Assembly (NCBI GenBank): GCA_963730735.1
Contig: CAVSSX010000010.1
Span: forward strand, 1-64,000
Length of the DNA: 64,000 bases
Direction of reading: 5' to 3'
Source of the DNA: CAVSSX01 sp963730735
GTDB taxonomy: Bacteria > Actinomycetota > Acidimicrobiia > Acidimicrobiales > RAAP-2
Shown here: positions 7,584-16,517 of the stretch, piece after piece
How positions within the stretch are numbered: position 1 is the first letter of the stretch
How the letters are laid out: every line of letters starts with the position of its first letter
Made by a program: the position numbers and the translations under genes
Notes under the pieces: generated by a model
The model's input: the letters and a program-made list of their open reading frames with translations, nothing else
The model's database searches: none
What the model was told of the DNA's origin: nothing

Positions 7584-8834
7584 TCAGTTCGTGCTCTCGT
7601 CCTCGATCCGGCGGCGGATCCGGTCGATGGCCACGTTGGCGTGGTTGGCGTCGGACCCCTTCTCGTCGAGCAGCTCCCGCCGGTCGGCCTCGGCGGCGGC
7701 CGCCGCCCCGGCGTCGGCGGCGGCCAGGCGGGCCTCGACCCCTTCGGCCACCAGCTTCTCGGCTTCGGCCACCAGGGCCTCGACCATCTCGTCCTCGGGG
7801 ACCACCCGGACGATCTGGCCCTTGATGAACAGGTGGCCCCGGTGCTTGCCGGCGGCGATCCCGAGGTCGGCCCCCCGGGCCTCGCCGGGACCGTTCACCA
7901 CGCAGCCCATCACCGCCACCTGGATCGGCAGGTTGCGGCCGTCGAGGGCCGCCTGGGCGGCGTTGGCCACGGCGATCACGTCGACCTCGGCCCGGCCGCA
8001 CGACGGGCAGGCGATGAGGTCGAGGCCCTTGCGCTCGCGCAGGCCCAGGGCCTCGAGCAGCTGGCGGCCGGCCTGGGCCTCCTCGACCGGGTCGGCGGTC
8101 AGCGAGTAGCGGATGGTGTCGCCGATGCCCTCGGCCAGCAGCGTGCCGATGCCGGCCGAGCCCTTCAGCAGGCCGGCCGGCGGCGGCCCGGCCTCGGTCA
8201 CCCCGAGGTGGAGCGGGTGGTCGAAGGCCTCCGAGGCCAGCCGGTAGGCGGCGATCATCATGGCCACCGAGGAGGCCTTGACCGAGATCTTGACGTCGTC
8301 GAACCCGACCTCTTCGAAGTAGGCCAGCTCGATCCGGGCCGACTCGACCAGGGCCTCGGGGGTGGCGCCGCCGAAGCGCTTGTAGAGGTCGGGGTGCAGC
8401 GACCCGGCGTTGACGCCGATGCGGATGGGCACGCCACGGTCTCGGGCCTCGCCGGCCACCTGCTTGATCTCGGCCTCCTTGCGCAGGTTGCCGGGGTTGA
8501 GCCGGAGCCCCTGGACGCCGGCGTCCAGGGCGGCCAGGGCCATCTCGTGGTGGAAGTGGATGTCGGCGATGATCGGCACCGGCGAGCGGGGCACGATCTG
8601 GGCCAGGCCCTCGGCCGCCGCCTCCTCGTTGCAGGTGCAGCGCACGATGTCGGCGCCGGCCGCCGCCAGGGCGTAGATCTGGGCCAACGTCCCCTCGACG
8701 TCGGCCGTCTTGGTGGTCGTCATCGACTGCACGGTCACCGGGGCGCCGCCGCCGATGGGCACGCCGCCGACATGGATCTGTCGGGTCGTGCGACGGGGGG
8801 TCAACAGGTCGGGGGCGTGGTCCACGCTCTCCAT
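7584..8834 (-). CDS. ispG: 4-hydroxy-3-methylbut-2-en-1-yl diphosphate synthase (flavodoxin)
   Basis: Sixth enzyme of the MEP isoprenoid pathway, a [4Fe-4S] reductase converting MEcPP to HMBPP. 416 residues from ATG 8834. The TIM-barrel half starts RQIHVGGVPIGGGAPVTVQS and has LRLNPGNL and RIGVNAGSL. The cluster ligands are CPSCGR and, further on, MGCVVNGPGEA. The tail beyond about residue 360 is Ala/Glu-rich. It lies between rseP and proS on the same strand as dxr, so two MEP-pathway genes share one cluster. Confidence 0.96.
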   Translation of the reverse strand: MESVDHAPDLLTPRRTTRQIHVGGVPIGGGAPVTVQSMTTTKTADVEGTLAQIYALAAAGADIVRCTCNEEAAAEGLAQIVPRSPVPIIADIHFHHEMALAALDAGVQGLRLNPGNLRKEAEIKQVAGEARDRGVPIRIGVNAGSLHPDLYKRFGGATPEALVESARIELAYFEEVGFDDVKISVKASSVAMMIAAYRLASEAFDHPLHLGVTEAGPPPAGLLKGSAGIGTLLAEGIGDTIRYSLTADPVEEAQAGRQLLEALGLRERKGLDLIACPSCGRAEVDVIAVANAAQAALDGRNLPIQVAVMGCVVNGPGEARGADLGIAAGKHRGHLFIKGQIVRVVPEDEMVEALVAEAEKLVAEGVEARLAAADAGAAAAAEADRRELLDEKGSDANHANVAIDRIRRRIEDESTN

Positions 8835-8917
8835 TCTGCCGTGCGCGGCCGCTCCCCCGTCACCACGTCACTCGACCGTCACCGCGCCGGCACCGCCGCC
8901 GGCGGTCGCGACGAACG

Positions 8918-10300
8918 TCAGTTGAACGGATTGGCCATCGGATGGGCGATGTCCAAGAAGACGGCCGAGCCGACCACCACCACCAGGAGGGCCACGAAGA
9001 CGTAGACCACCGGCAGCAGCTTGGCCGCGTCGGCCTGGTAGTAGGGCTTGCCCCGTCGGGTGCGGATCCGCTCGTAGACGGCGATGGCCACGTGGCCCCC
9101 GTCGAGCGGCAGCATCGGCAGCAGGTTCACCAGGCCGATCACGATGTTGAGGGCGATCAGCACGTCGATCAGGTCGAGCCAGCTGGTCTGCTCGGCCTGG
9201 GTGGCCACCCGGACGGCGCCGACGATCGACGAGGGCCGGGTGCCGTTCTGCGTCGCCACCTGGGCGTCGTGGGCGTTGGTGACCTGGCCGTACAGCGAGC
9301 TCAGGCCGTGGGGCGAGAACAGGTGGCCCAGGCCGGCCACGGTGGCCGAGGTGGTCGTGCCGATGTCGACCACCGCCGTCCCGATGGCCCGGATCGGCCC
9401 CTCCGACGTGCGCACCTGGCCCGTCTGGATCCCGATGAGCCCGACCGCCTTGTCCTTGCCGGTGGTGGGCACCGCCCCGGCGGTGGCCGTGGTGATGGTC
9501 TCGTGGCCGTTGGCCGTGGTCCGCCCGACGGCCGGCACCACGGTCAGGGTCTCGAGCGTCCCGTCCCGGTCGACCTGGAGGGTCACCTTCTTGCCCGGCG
9601 AGTCGTTGATCACCGAGACCAGCTGGCTGGGGTCGGTGACCTTCTGCCCGTTCACGGCCACGATGTCGTCGCCGACCTTCAGGCCGGCCAGTTGGGCGGC
9701 GTTCTGGGTGTGGCCGGCCCACTGCTCGAAGCCGCCGATCGACACCCCGTTGGCCGAGGGCACCCCGAAGATCAGCACGGCCGCCCAGGCCAGGAAGAAG
9801 GCCATCACGAAGTGCATGAACGAGCCGGCGCAGGCCACCATGATCCGGTTGTGGAACGGTTGCTGGCGGTAGGTCCGGGGCTCGTCGGCCGGGTCGATCT
9901 CCTCCAGGTTGGTCATCCCGGGGATCTTCACGTAGCCCCCGGCCAGGATCGGCTTGATCCCGTAGTCGGTCTCGCCCCGACGGATGGACCACAGTCGGGG
10001 CCCGAAGCCCACGAAGTACTCGGTGACCTTCATGTGGCTCCACTTGGCCGTGGCGAAGTGGCCCAGCTCGTGGATCATGACCATCAGCAAGATGGCCACG
10101 ATCACCACCAGCAGCGGGCCGCCACCCAGCACGATGAAGAGGCCGGCGATGAGGACCACCGCCGCCAGCAGCCGGGCCAGGGCCCAGCCGTTCGAGGGCT
10201 CGGGCTTCCCGGCCCCGGGCGCCTCGCCCCCGGGCCCGACCGGGAGCGCCGGCGGGGCGTCGGCCGGCGGGGCCAGCGATCGGCTCGGGGTCGTCGCCAC
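8918..10300 (-). CDS. rseP: RIP metalloprotease, site-2 protease (RseP/Rip1 type)
   Basis: Membrane-embedded M50 zinc protease that cleaves anti-sigma factors and other membrane proteins within the bilayer. 460 residues. The GTG start at 10300 lies 7 nt after the dxr stop, with GAGGA overlapping that stop. After a Pro-rich cytosolic start come a transmembrane segment, then MIHELGHFATAKW with the HExxH zinc site. A PDZ domain follows (AQLAGLKVGDDIVAVNGQKV), then NLLPMLPLDGGHVAI, the third-ligand motif, and a last transmembrane segment (YVFVALLVVVVGSAVFL). dxr-rseP-ispG is a common actinobacterial order. The substrate is not encoded in this window. Confidence 0.94.
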   Translation of the reverse strand: MATTPSRSLAPPADAPPALPVGPGGEAPGAGKPEPSNGWALARLLAAVVLIAGLFIVLGGGPLLVVIVAILLMVMIHELGHFATAKWSHMKVTEYFVGFGPRLWSIRRGETDYGIKPILAGGYVKIPGMTNLEEIDPADEPRTYRQQPFHNRIMVACAGSFMHFVMAFFLAWAAVLIFGVPSANGVSIGGFEQWAGHTQNAAQLAGLKVGDDIVAVNGQKVTDPSQLVSVINDSPGKKVTLQVDRDGTLETLTVVPAVGRTTANGHETITTATAGAVPTTGKDKAVGLIGIQTGQVRTSEGPIRAIGTAVVDIGTTTSATVAGLGHLFSPHGLSSLYGQVTNAHDAQVATQNGTRPSSIVGAVRVATQAEQTSWLDLIDVLIALNIVIGLVNLLPMLPLDGGHVAIAVYERIRTRRGKPYYQADAAKLLPVVYVFVALLVVVVGSAVFLDIAHPMANPFN

Positions 10301-10307
10301 GGTGTCC

Positions 10308-11492
10308 TCAGGCGGCGGCCGTGCGGCGGGCCAGGGCCGACCGGGCGCCGTCACGGGCCAGGCGGTCGGCCTCGAGCACGTCCTCGACCGTGTCCATCGG
10401 CTCGTCCTTGAAGCCGGCCAGCGTCTCCTCGACCACCGCCGCGATGCCCAGCCAGTCCACCCGGCCGTCGAGGAAGGCGGCCACCGCCACCTCGTTGGCG
10501 GCGCTGAGCCACGCCGGGGCGGCGCCACCGGTCCGGCCGGCCTCGTAGGCGAGCGAGAGGCACCGGAACACGTCGCGGTCCGGCGGTTCGAAGGTCAGGG
10601 TGGCGGCGGCCGTCCAGTCGATGGCCCCGAAGGCCGTCGGCAGCCGGTCGGGCCAGCCCATGGCGTAGCCGATGGGCAGGCGCATGTCGGGGTTCGACAG
10701 CTGGGCCATGGTCGTGCCGTCGATGAGCTCGACCATCGAGTGGACGATGGACTGGGGGTGCACCACCACGTCGATGCGGTCGTAGTCCACACCGAACAGC
10801 TCGTGGGCCTCGATGACCTCGAGACCCTTGTTCATCAGGGTCGAGGAGTCGATGGTGATCTTCGGCCCCATGGACCACGTCGGGTGGGCCAGGGCGTCCT
10901 CCAGGGCGACCTCGGCCAGCTGCTCCAGGGTGCGCCCCCGGAACGGGCCGCCCGACGCCGTGACCAGCAGGCGAGCCACGGCGGCGATGCCCGGGCCCCC
11001 GTCCCCGGCCCCCACGCTGCCCAGGCACTGGTGGATGGCGCAGTGCTCGGAGTCCACCGGGACGATCTGGGCGCCCGGGGTGGCCCGGGCCCGCTGCACC
11101 ACCGGGGCGGCGGCGATCAGCGACTCCTTGTTGGCCAGGCCCAGCCGCCGGCCGGCCTCGAGGGCGGCCATGGTGACGGGGAGTCCGGCGAAGCCCACCA
11201 CGCCGTTGATGACCACGTCGCCCAGCCGGGCGGCGGCGGTCAGGCCCTCGGGCCCCGAGAGGACCTCGGTGCCGGCCGGCACCCGCTCGGCCAGGCCGGC
11301 GGCCAGGCTCGGGTCGCCGATGGCCACCAGTTGCGGGGCGAGCAGGGTCGCCTGCTCGGCCAGCCGGTCGACCGAGGACTGGGCGGCCAGGGCCACGACC
11401 TCGAACCGATCGGGGTTGGCCTGGACGACCTCGACCGCCTGGGTCCCGATGGAGCCGGTGGAACCCACCAGGCTCACGCTGGTCCTACTCAT
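10308..11492 (-). CDS. dxr: 1-deoxy-D-xylulose 5-phosphate reductoisomerase
   Basis: NADPH-dependent second enzyme of the MEP pathway (DXP to MEP), 394 residues from ATG 11492, with an AGGAAGG site upstream. NADPH-binding GSTGSIGTQ lies at residues 10-18. The catalytic region has LANKESLIAA and VDSEHCAIHQCL, then TASGGPF, HPTWSMGPKITIDSSTLMNK and the C-terminal AANEVAVAAFL. Length is normal. It is followed after 7 nt by rseP. Confidence 0.96.
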   Translation of the reverse strand: MSRTSVSLVGSTGSIGTQAVEVVQANPDRFEVVALAAQSSVDRLAEQATLLAPQLVAIGDPSLAAGLAERVPAGTEVLSGPEGLTAAARLGDVVINGVVGFAGLPVTMAALEAGRRLGLANKESLIAAAPVVQRARATPGAQIVPVDSEHCAIHQCLGSVGAGDGGPGIAAVARLLVTASGGPFRGRTLEQLAEVALEDALAHPTWSMGPKITIDSSTLMNKGLEVIEAHELFGVDYDRIDVVVHPQSIVHSMVELIDGTTMAQLSNPDMRLPIGYAMGWPDRLPTAFGAIDWTAAATLTFEPPDRDVFRCLSLAYEAGRTGGAAPAWLSAANEVAVAAFLDGRVDWLGIAAVVEETLAGFKDEPMDTVEDVLEADRLARDGARSALARRTAAA

Positions 11493-11564
11493 CGGCCCTG
11501 CCCTTCCTCGGCGGTGTCGGTCCGGTCCCGGCCAGCATGCCATCGGGGCACCGGCCGCTGGAGG

Positions 11565-13307
11565 TCACCCCAGGTGGAGCGCCTTGACCAGGAAGTACGT
11601 GGCCGGCAGCACGAAGAGCAGCCCGTCGACCCGGTCGAGAATGCCGCCGTGACCAGGCAGGATCCGCCCCATGTCCTTCAACCCGAGCGTGCGCTTGACC
11701 ATCGACTCGCACAGGTCGCCGAGGGGCGAGACGATGGCCACCACGATCCCCAACCAGGCGGCGTCGGCCAGGTTCCAGGGGTGGATGAAGTGGACGATGA
11801 TCACGGCCACGGCGATGGCGAAGAGGCCACCGCCGATGGCCCCCTCCCACGTCTTGTTGGGGCTGATCGAGGCGGCCAGGGGGTGCCGGCCCATGGAGCG
11901 ACCGACGGCCAGGGCCCCCACGTCGCAGGCCACCGAGGTGATCACGGCGCCGAGGAGGAAGGCGATCCCGTGGCGGTTCGGGAACAGGTTCGGGTTGAGC
12001 AGGAGCCCGGCAAAGGACCCGAAGACGCTGACCCAGCAGAACACCAGCAGGGTGGCCCCCGTGCCGGCCACCGGGTCGGTCCGCTCCACGCCAGCCAGGT
12101 ACCAGATGAAGCTGAAGGCCACCAGCAGCACGATGACCAGGGGCAACGCCGTGAGGCCCTTGTTGTAGGTGGCCACCATGAGCGACAGGGTGGCGGCCAG
12201 CCCGAGCAGGGTGGCCGGGTGGTAGCCGCCACGGCGGAAGGCCGCGTAGGCCTCGGCGGCGCCGAGGAAGACGACCACGGTCGAGATGAGCATGGCGAAG
12301 ACGGTGCCGAGGTCGAACAGGATCAGGACCAGGACGAACAGCGCCACGCCGATGCCGATGGCCACCGGCATGTTCCGGCTGTTGTCGGCGGTGGCCGCCG
12401 GGGCCCCGGCGGCCGGGACCGTCGGTGGGCGCAGCGGCGGACGTCTCGGGGCCGGCGGGGGTGGTGTCGGCGCCACCGGCGGTCGGGCCGGGGCGGCGGT
12501 CTCCCCGACGGCCGCCTCGGCGGTGGCGCCCCGGCGGCCCCGGCGGGCGCCCAGGCGACCCAACCGGCTGCGGGGCTCCTCGTAGTCGTCGTCCTCGGCC
12601 TCGTAGAACGTCCCCGCCGCCGCCCCGGCGACGGCGCCGGCGGCCACCGGCGGAAGGTCGTCGTCCAGCTCGGGCACCACCACCCGCGGCACGCCGGCCC
12701 GGAAGCCCGAACCGGGTCCGGTGTAGGGCTCGTGGGGCGGCGCCTCGACCTCGGGCTCGGGGATGACCCGCACCGGCGGGGCCACCACGGTGTCCTCGTC
12801 GCTGTACTCGGCCCCCTCGGTCAGCGGGTCGACGTCGGCCTCGGCCGGCGGCGTCGCCGCCAGGTCGAAGGCCCAGGGCTGGCGCTCCTGCTCGTCCGAG
12901 TCGTCCATCGCGCCCAGGCGGTCGTCGGCCAGCATCGAGGGCTCGAAGCTCTCCTCGTGCACGGCCCAGTCGCTGCCCTCCTCGCGCCAGGTGGGTCCGG
13001 GCATGGCCGACCACGGGTCGTCGGCGGCCGGGGCGTCGTCGTCCCGGGCCAGGACCTTGGGCACCTGGCCGGTCGGGGCGTCGGTCCAGTGCGGCAACTC
13101 GGGGTCGGCCACCGGGCCGCTGTCGGCTCCCCAGGGGTCCGGCGCCACCGGCGGCGTCGCATCGGTGGCGGTCCCGGGCGCCTCGTCGGCGCCGGGCGCC
13201 GCCGGCTCGGGGGTGGCGGCGCCGACCGGCTCGGCGCCCACGATCCGGATCTGTCCGGTGCGGTACGCCAACGGCTCGTCGTCGTCCAAGTGGTCGTTCT
13301 CGTCCAT
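11565..13307 (-). CDS. cdsA: Phosphatidate cytidylyltransferase with long disordered N-terminus
   Basis: Makes CDP-diacylglycerol for phospholipid synthesis. 580 residues, about twice the usual 270-310. The C-terminal part from about residue 315 has some eight membrane segments (IGVALFVLVLILFDLGTVFA and others). It carries the family signature SMVKRTLGLKDMGRILPGHG followed by GILDRVDG. The first 310 residues are acidic and Pro/Ala-rich (DENDHLDDDE, DPWSAMPG, EAEDDDYEEP), then basic (RLGRLGARRGRRG). They look disordered and cytosolic. The ATG at 13307 lies 10 nt after the frr stop. No internal start is forced, and the upstream part keeps the same frame and codon bias, so the extension appears real. 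Confidence 0.93.
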   Translation of the reverse strand: MDENDHLDDDEPLAYRTGQIRIVGAEPVGAATPEPAAPGADEAPGTATDATPPVAPDPWGADSGPVADPELPHWTDAPTGQVPKVLARDDDAPAADDPWSAMPGPTWREEGSDWAVHEESFEPSMLADDRLGAMDDSDEQERQPWAFDLAATPPAEADVDPLTEGAEYSDEDTVVAPPVRVIPEPEVEAPPHEPYTGPGSGFRAGVPRVVVPELDDDLPPVAAGAVAGAAAGTFYEAEDDDYEEPRSRLGRLGARRGRRGATAEAAVGETAAPARPPVAPTPPPPAPRRPPLRPPTVPAAGAPAATADNSRNMPVAIGIGVALFVLVLILFDLGTVFAMLISTVVVFLGAAEAYAAFRRGGYHPATLLGLAATLSLMVATYNKGLTALPLVIVLLVAFSFIWYLAGVERTDPVAGTGATLLVFCWVSVFGSFAGLLLNPNLFPNRHGIAFLLGAVITSVACDVGALAVGRSMGRHPLAASISPNKTWEGAIGGGLFAIAVAVIIVHFIHPWNLADAAWLGIVVAIVSPLGDLCESMVKRTLGLKDMGRILPGHGGILDRVDGLLFVLPATYFLVKALHLG

Positions 13308-13317
13308 CGGTCCCCGA

Positions 13318-13890
13318 TCAGACCTGCAGGAGCTCGCGCTCTTTGACCGAGAGCAGCTGGTCGATGGCGGCCACCTGCTCGTGGGTCAGCTTCTCGAGCT
13401 CCTTCTCCAGCCGCTCGAGGTCGTCGTTCGACAACGAGCCGTCCTTCTCCAGGGCGTCGAGCTCGTGGCGCGACGCCCGACGGAGGTTGCGGATGGCCAC
13501 CCGACCCTCCTCGGTCTTGTGGCGCACCACCTTCACCAGGTCCTTGCGGCGCTCCTCGGTGAGCGGGGGGAAGGCCAGGCGGATCACCGTCCCGTCGTTG
13601 GTCGGGTTGATCCCGAGGTCCGAGGCCTGGATGGCCTTCTCGATGGAACCGAGCGAGCTCTTGTCGTAGGGCGAGACCACCAGCAGCATGGCGTCGGGGA
13701 CGCTGAACCCGGCCAGCTGACGCAGCGGCGTGGTGGTGCCGTAGTAGTCGACCACCAGCCCCTCGATCAGGGCCGGCGAGGCCCGGCCGGTGCGGACGTT
13801 GGCGAACTCCGCCCGGACGTGGTCGATGGCCTTGGCCATCTTCTCCCGGGCGTCCTCCAGCACCAGTGCGCCGAGTTCATCGTCGCTCAT
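13318..13890 (-). CDS. frr: Ribosome recycling factor
   Basis: Releases ribosomes from mRNA after termination, together with EF-G. 190 residues from ATG 13890. That ATG overlaps the pyrH stop in ATGA, so the two are translationally coupled. Typical segments are VRTGRASPALIEGL, the Tyr-containing VDYYGTTTPLRQLA and PPLTEERRKDLVKVV. The C-terminal helix ends at VKERELLQV. Length is that of the family. Confidence 0.96.
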   Translation of the reverse strand: MSDDELGALVLEDAREKMAKAIDHVRAEFANVRTGRASPALIEGLVVDYYGTTTPLRQLAGFSVPDAMLLVVSPYDKSSLGSIEKAIQASDLGINPTNDGTVIRLAFPPLTEERRKDLVKVVRHKTEEGRVAIRNLRRASRHELDALEKDGSLSNDDLERLEKELEKLTHEQVAAIDQLLSVKERELLQV

Positions 13891-14607
13891 CTGACCAGCG
13901 TACCGATCTGCTCGCCGCCGAGCGCACGATGGAGGTTCCCCGCCGTCATCAGGTCGAACACCCGGATCGGCAGGCCGTTGTCCCGGCAGAAGGTGATGGC
14001 CGTGAGGTCCATCACCCGCAGGTCCTTGCTGACGACGTCCATGAACGAGATCTCCTCGAACCGGGTGGCCGACGGGTCGAGCTTGGGGTCGGCGCTGTAG
14101 ACCCCGTCCACCCCGCCGTGGGTGCCCTTGTAGATGCACTCGGCCTCGATCTCGGCCGCCCGCAGGGCGGCCGAGGTGTCGGTGGTGAAGTACGGGATTC
14201 CCCATGCCGGCTGCGAAGACTACGACCCGGCCCTTCTCGAGGTGGCGGATGGCCCGGCGACGGATGTACGGCTCGGCCACCTCGGCCATCTGGATCGCCG
14301 TCAGTACCCGGGTCTCCTGCCCGTGGTGCTCGAGGGCGTCCTGGAGGGCCAGGGCGTTGATGACCGTGCCGAGCATGCCCATGGCGTCGGAGGTGGCCCG
14401 GTCCATGCCGGCCCCGGCCCCGGTGGTGCCCCGCCAGATGTTCCCGCCACCGACCATCACCGCCAGCTCGAGGTCGAGCTCGTCGCGCGCCTCGGCGATC
14501 TCACCGGCCAACCGCTCGACCACCACGGCGTCGATGGTCTCCTCCGACGACGACGAGGCCAGGGCCTCGCCGGACATCTTGAGCACGATGCGCCTGGTCT
14601 CACCCAC
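13887..14607 (-). CDS. pyrH: UMP kinase; one frameshift in a G run
   Basis: Phosphorylates UMP to UDP; amino-acid-kinase fold hexamer. The GTG at 14607 gives VGETRRIVLKMSGEAL; then VMVGGGNIWRGTTGAG and GTVINALALQDAL. At 14194-14196 an extra G/C breaks the frame. Removing it restores the expected GNPYFTTDTSAALRAAEIEA. The C-terminal part reads GGVDGVYSADPKLDPSATRF and IRVFDLMTAGNLHRAL, ending at 13887. The homopolymer context and essential function point to a sequencing error. It sits in the usual rpsB-tsf-pyrH-frr order. Confidence 0.93.
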
Positions 14608-14664
14608 GTGCGGCCGGCTCCCGCATGTCCGGGGTCGTGTGGAGCGGTCCGGGGACGGGCGGCC

Positions 14665-15459
14665 TCAGGAGCCCACGACCACCTGGGCGAACCGCACGAT
14701 GCGGGCCGAGCCCACCAGCGCGGTGATGGTCTGCTTCTCGTCGCGTACGTAGCTCTGGTCGAGCAGGACGCGCTCTTTGAACCAGCCGTTCATCCGACCG
14801 TCGATGATCTTGGGCAGCGCCGCCTCGGGCTTGCCCTCGTTGCGGCTGATGGCCTCGAGGGTGGCCCGCTCCTCGGCCACCTCGGCCTCGGGGACCTCGT
14901 CGCGCGACAGGTACTGGGGCCGGGCGAAGGCGATGTGCACGGCGATGTCGTGGGCCAGGGCGTCCGACCCGTCGGCCACCACCACGGCCACGGCGTTCAC
15001 GCCCCGTCCGGCCTGCGTGTGCAGGTAGGTGTCGACGACCTCGCCGTCGCCGGCCACCAGCCGGAAGACCCGGCCGACCGAGATGTTCTCCTTGAGGGTC
15101 TGGGTCAACTGGTCGACGTCGCCCTGGAGCTCGGCCGCGGCCGACTCGCCCTTGGCGGCGACCACCGCCGCCAGCTCGTCGGCCAGGGCCACGAAGTCGG
15201 CCGACTTGGCCACGAAGTCGGTCTCGCAGCGCAGCTCGACGATGGCCGCCGCGTTGTCCTGGCGGACGACGGCCACGGCGCCCTCGGTGGCCTCACGGTC
15301 GAGGCGCTTCGCCTTGTCGGCGAACCCCTTCTCCCGCAGCCACTTCACGGCCTCCTCCATGTCGCCGTCGGTGGCCTCGAGGGCCTTCTTGGCGTCGGAC
15401 ATGCCGACGCCGGTCGACTTGCGGAGGTTCTGGACGTCCTTGGCGGAAAATGCAGCCAT
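14665..15459 (-). CDS. tsf: Elongation factor Ts
   Basis: Guanine nucleotide exchange factor of EF-Tu. 264 residues from ATG 15459, only 2 nt after the rpsB stop. The UBA-like N-terminal domain (VQNLRKSTGVGMSDAKKALE) is followed by the signature ELRCETDFVAKSADFVALA. Then come the dimerisation and core domains (AFARPQYLSRDEVPE). The end reads RFAQVVVGS. Length is normal for actinobacteria. Confidence 0.96.
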   Translation of the reverse strand: MAAFSAKDVQNLRKSTGVGMSDAKKALEATDGDMEEAVKWLREKGFADKAKRLDREATEGAVAVVRQDNAAAIVELRCETDFVAKSADFVALADELAAVVAAKGESAAAELQGDVDQLTQTLKENISVGRVFRLVAGDGEVVDTYLHTQAGRGVNAVAVVVADGSDALAHDIAVHIAFARPQYLSRDEVPEAEVAEERATLEAISRNEGKPEAALPKIIDGRMNGWFKERVLLDQSYVRDEKQTITALVGSARIVRFAQVVVGS

Positions 15460-15461
15460 GC

Positions 15462-16352
15462 TCAGGCCTCCACTGCGGCCCCGACCGGTGCCGGGGCGTC
15501 GGTGGCCGGCGCGCCCTCGGCCGCCGGCGAAACCGGTGCCTCGGTCGCAGGGGCCTCGGTGGACGGTGCCGCAGCCGCCGGGGGCGGCGGGATCGGGGCG
15601 CTGCGCCGGGGGGCCGGGCTGGCCTCGGGGGCCGGGGCCGGGGCCGGCCGGTTGGCGGCCCGGTGAGCGGCGATGAAACGACCCTCGGTGACGGCGTCGG
15701 CGATCACCCGGCACATGAGCGAGCCGGAACGGATGGCGTCGTCGTTGCCCGGGATGACGTAGTTGATGACGTCGGGGTCGCAGTTGGTGTCGACCACCGC
15801 CACCACCGGGAGGCCGAGCTTGTTGGCCTCGGTCACGGCGATGTGCTCCTTCTTCGTGTCGATGACGAAGATGGCCTCGGGCAGCCGGTCGAGGCCGCTG
15901 ATGCCGCCGAGGTTCCGGCTGAGCTTCTCCAGCTCACGGACGTGGCGGAGGGCCTCCTTCTTCGGCATGTTGTCGAAGTCACCGGCCGCCTGCATGGCCC
16001 GGAGCTCCTGCATGCGCTTGACCCGGCCCGACACGGTCGAGAAGTTGGTCAGCATCCCGCCGAGCCAACGCTGGTTCACGAAGGGCATCCCGCAGGCGTC
16101 GGCGTACTCGGCCACCGGACCCTGGGTCTGCTTCTTGGTCCCGACGAACAGGATGTTGCCGCCGCCGGCGACCAGGTCGCGCACGAAGCCGTACGACTTG
16201 TCGATGCCGTCGAGGGTCTTCTTGAGGTCGATCAGGTAGATCCCGTTGCGTTCGCCCAGGATGTAGCGCCGCATCTTCGGGTTCCAACGTCGGGTCTGGT
16301 GCCCGAAGTGGACCCCTGCGCCCAGCAACTGGCGCATCGTGACTACTGCCAT
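15462..16352 (-). CDS. rpsB: Ribosomal protein S2 with Ala/Pro-rich tail
   Basis: 30S subunit protein, 296 residues from ATG 16352, with a GGAAGG site upstream. Conserved parts are LLGAGVHFGHQTRRWNPKM, then GTKKQTQGPVAEYA, RWLGGMLTNFSTVSGRVKRM and PVVAVVDTNCDPDVINYVIP. After about residue 230 a 65-residue tail of Ala, Pro, Glu and Ser follows (PAPAPAPEASPAPRRSAP). This tail is absent from the E. coli protein but seen in other actinobacteria. It is first in the rpsB-tsf-pyrH-frr run. A minus-strand TATCCT near 16475 could be part of its promoter. Confidence 0.96.
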   Translation of the reverse strand: MAVVTMRQLLGAGVHFGHQTRRWNPKMRRYILGERNGIYLIDLKKTLDGIDKSYGFVRDLVAGGGNILFVGTKKQTQGPVAEYADACGMPFVNQRWLGGMLTNFSTVSGRVKRMQELRAMQAAGDFDNMPKKEALRHVRELEKLSRNLGGISGLDRLPEAIFVIDTKKEHIAVTEANKLGLPVVAVVDTNCDPDVINYVIPGNDDAIRSGSLMCRVIADAVTEGRFIAAHRAANRPAPAPAPEASPAPRRSAPIPPPPAAAAPSTEAPATEAPVSPAAEGAPATDAPAPVGAAVEA

Positions 16353-16517
16353 AAGTGGTGGTTCCTTCCAGCTGGTTGAGCTTCCCCGTGCGCAGCACCT
16401 TCGAAGAAGGCGACCGTGGAACGCGCTCGGGTGCGTCGTCTCGGTGTGCACCCACCGGTCGGCGGGCCAGAGGAAAGGATACCGCCTGGCGGGGGCGACC
16501 ACCACCGCCCCGGTCCC

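Noticed and set aside
6177..13346. Very long plus-strand open frames (for example 6177-9005 and 9984-13346)
   Set aside because: They are antisense to ispG, rseP, dxr and cdsA. High GC at codon position three leaves the opposite strand free of stops. The products are low-complexity with no domain.
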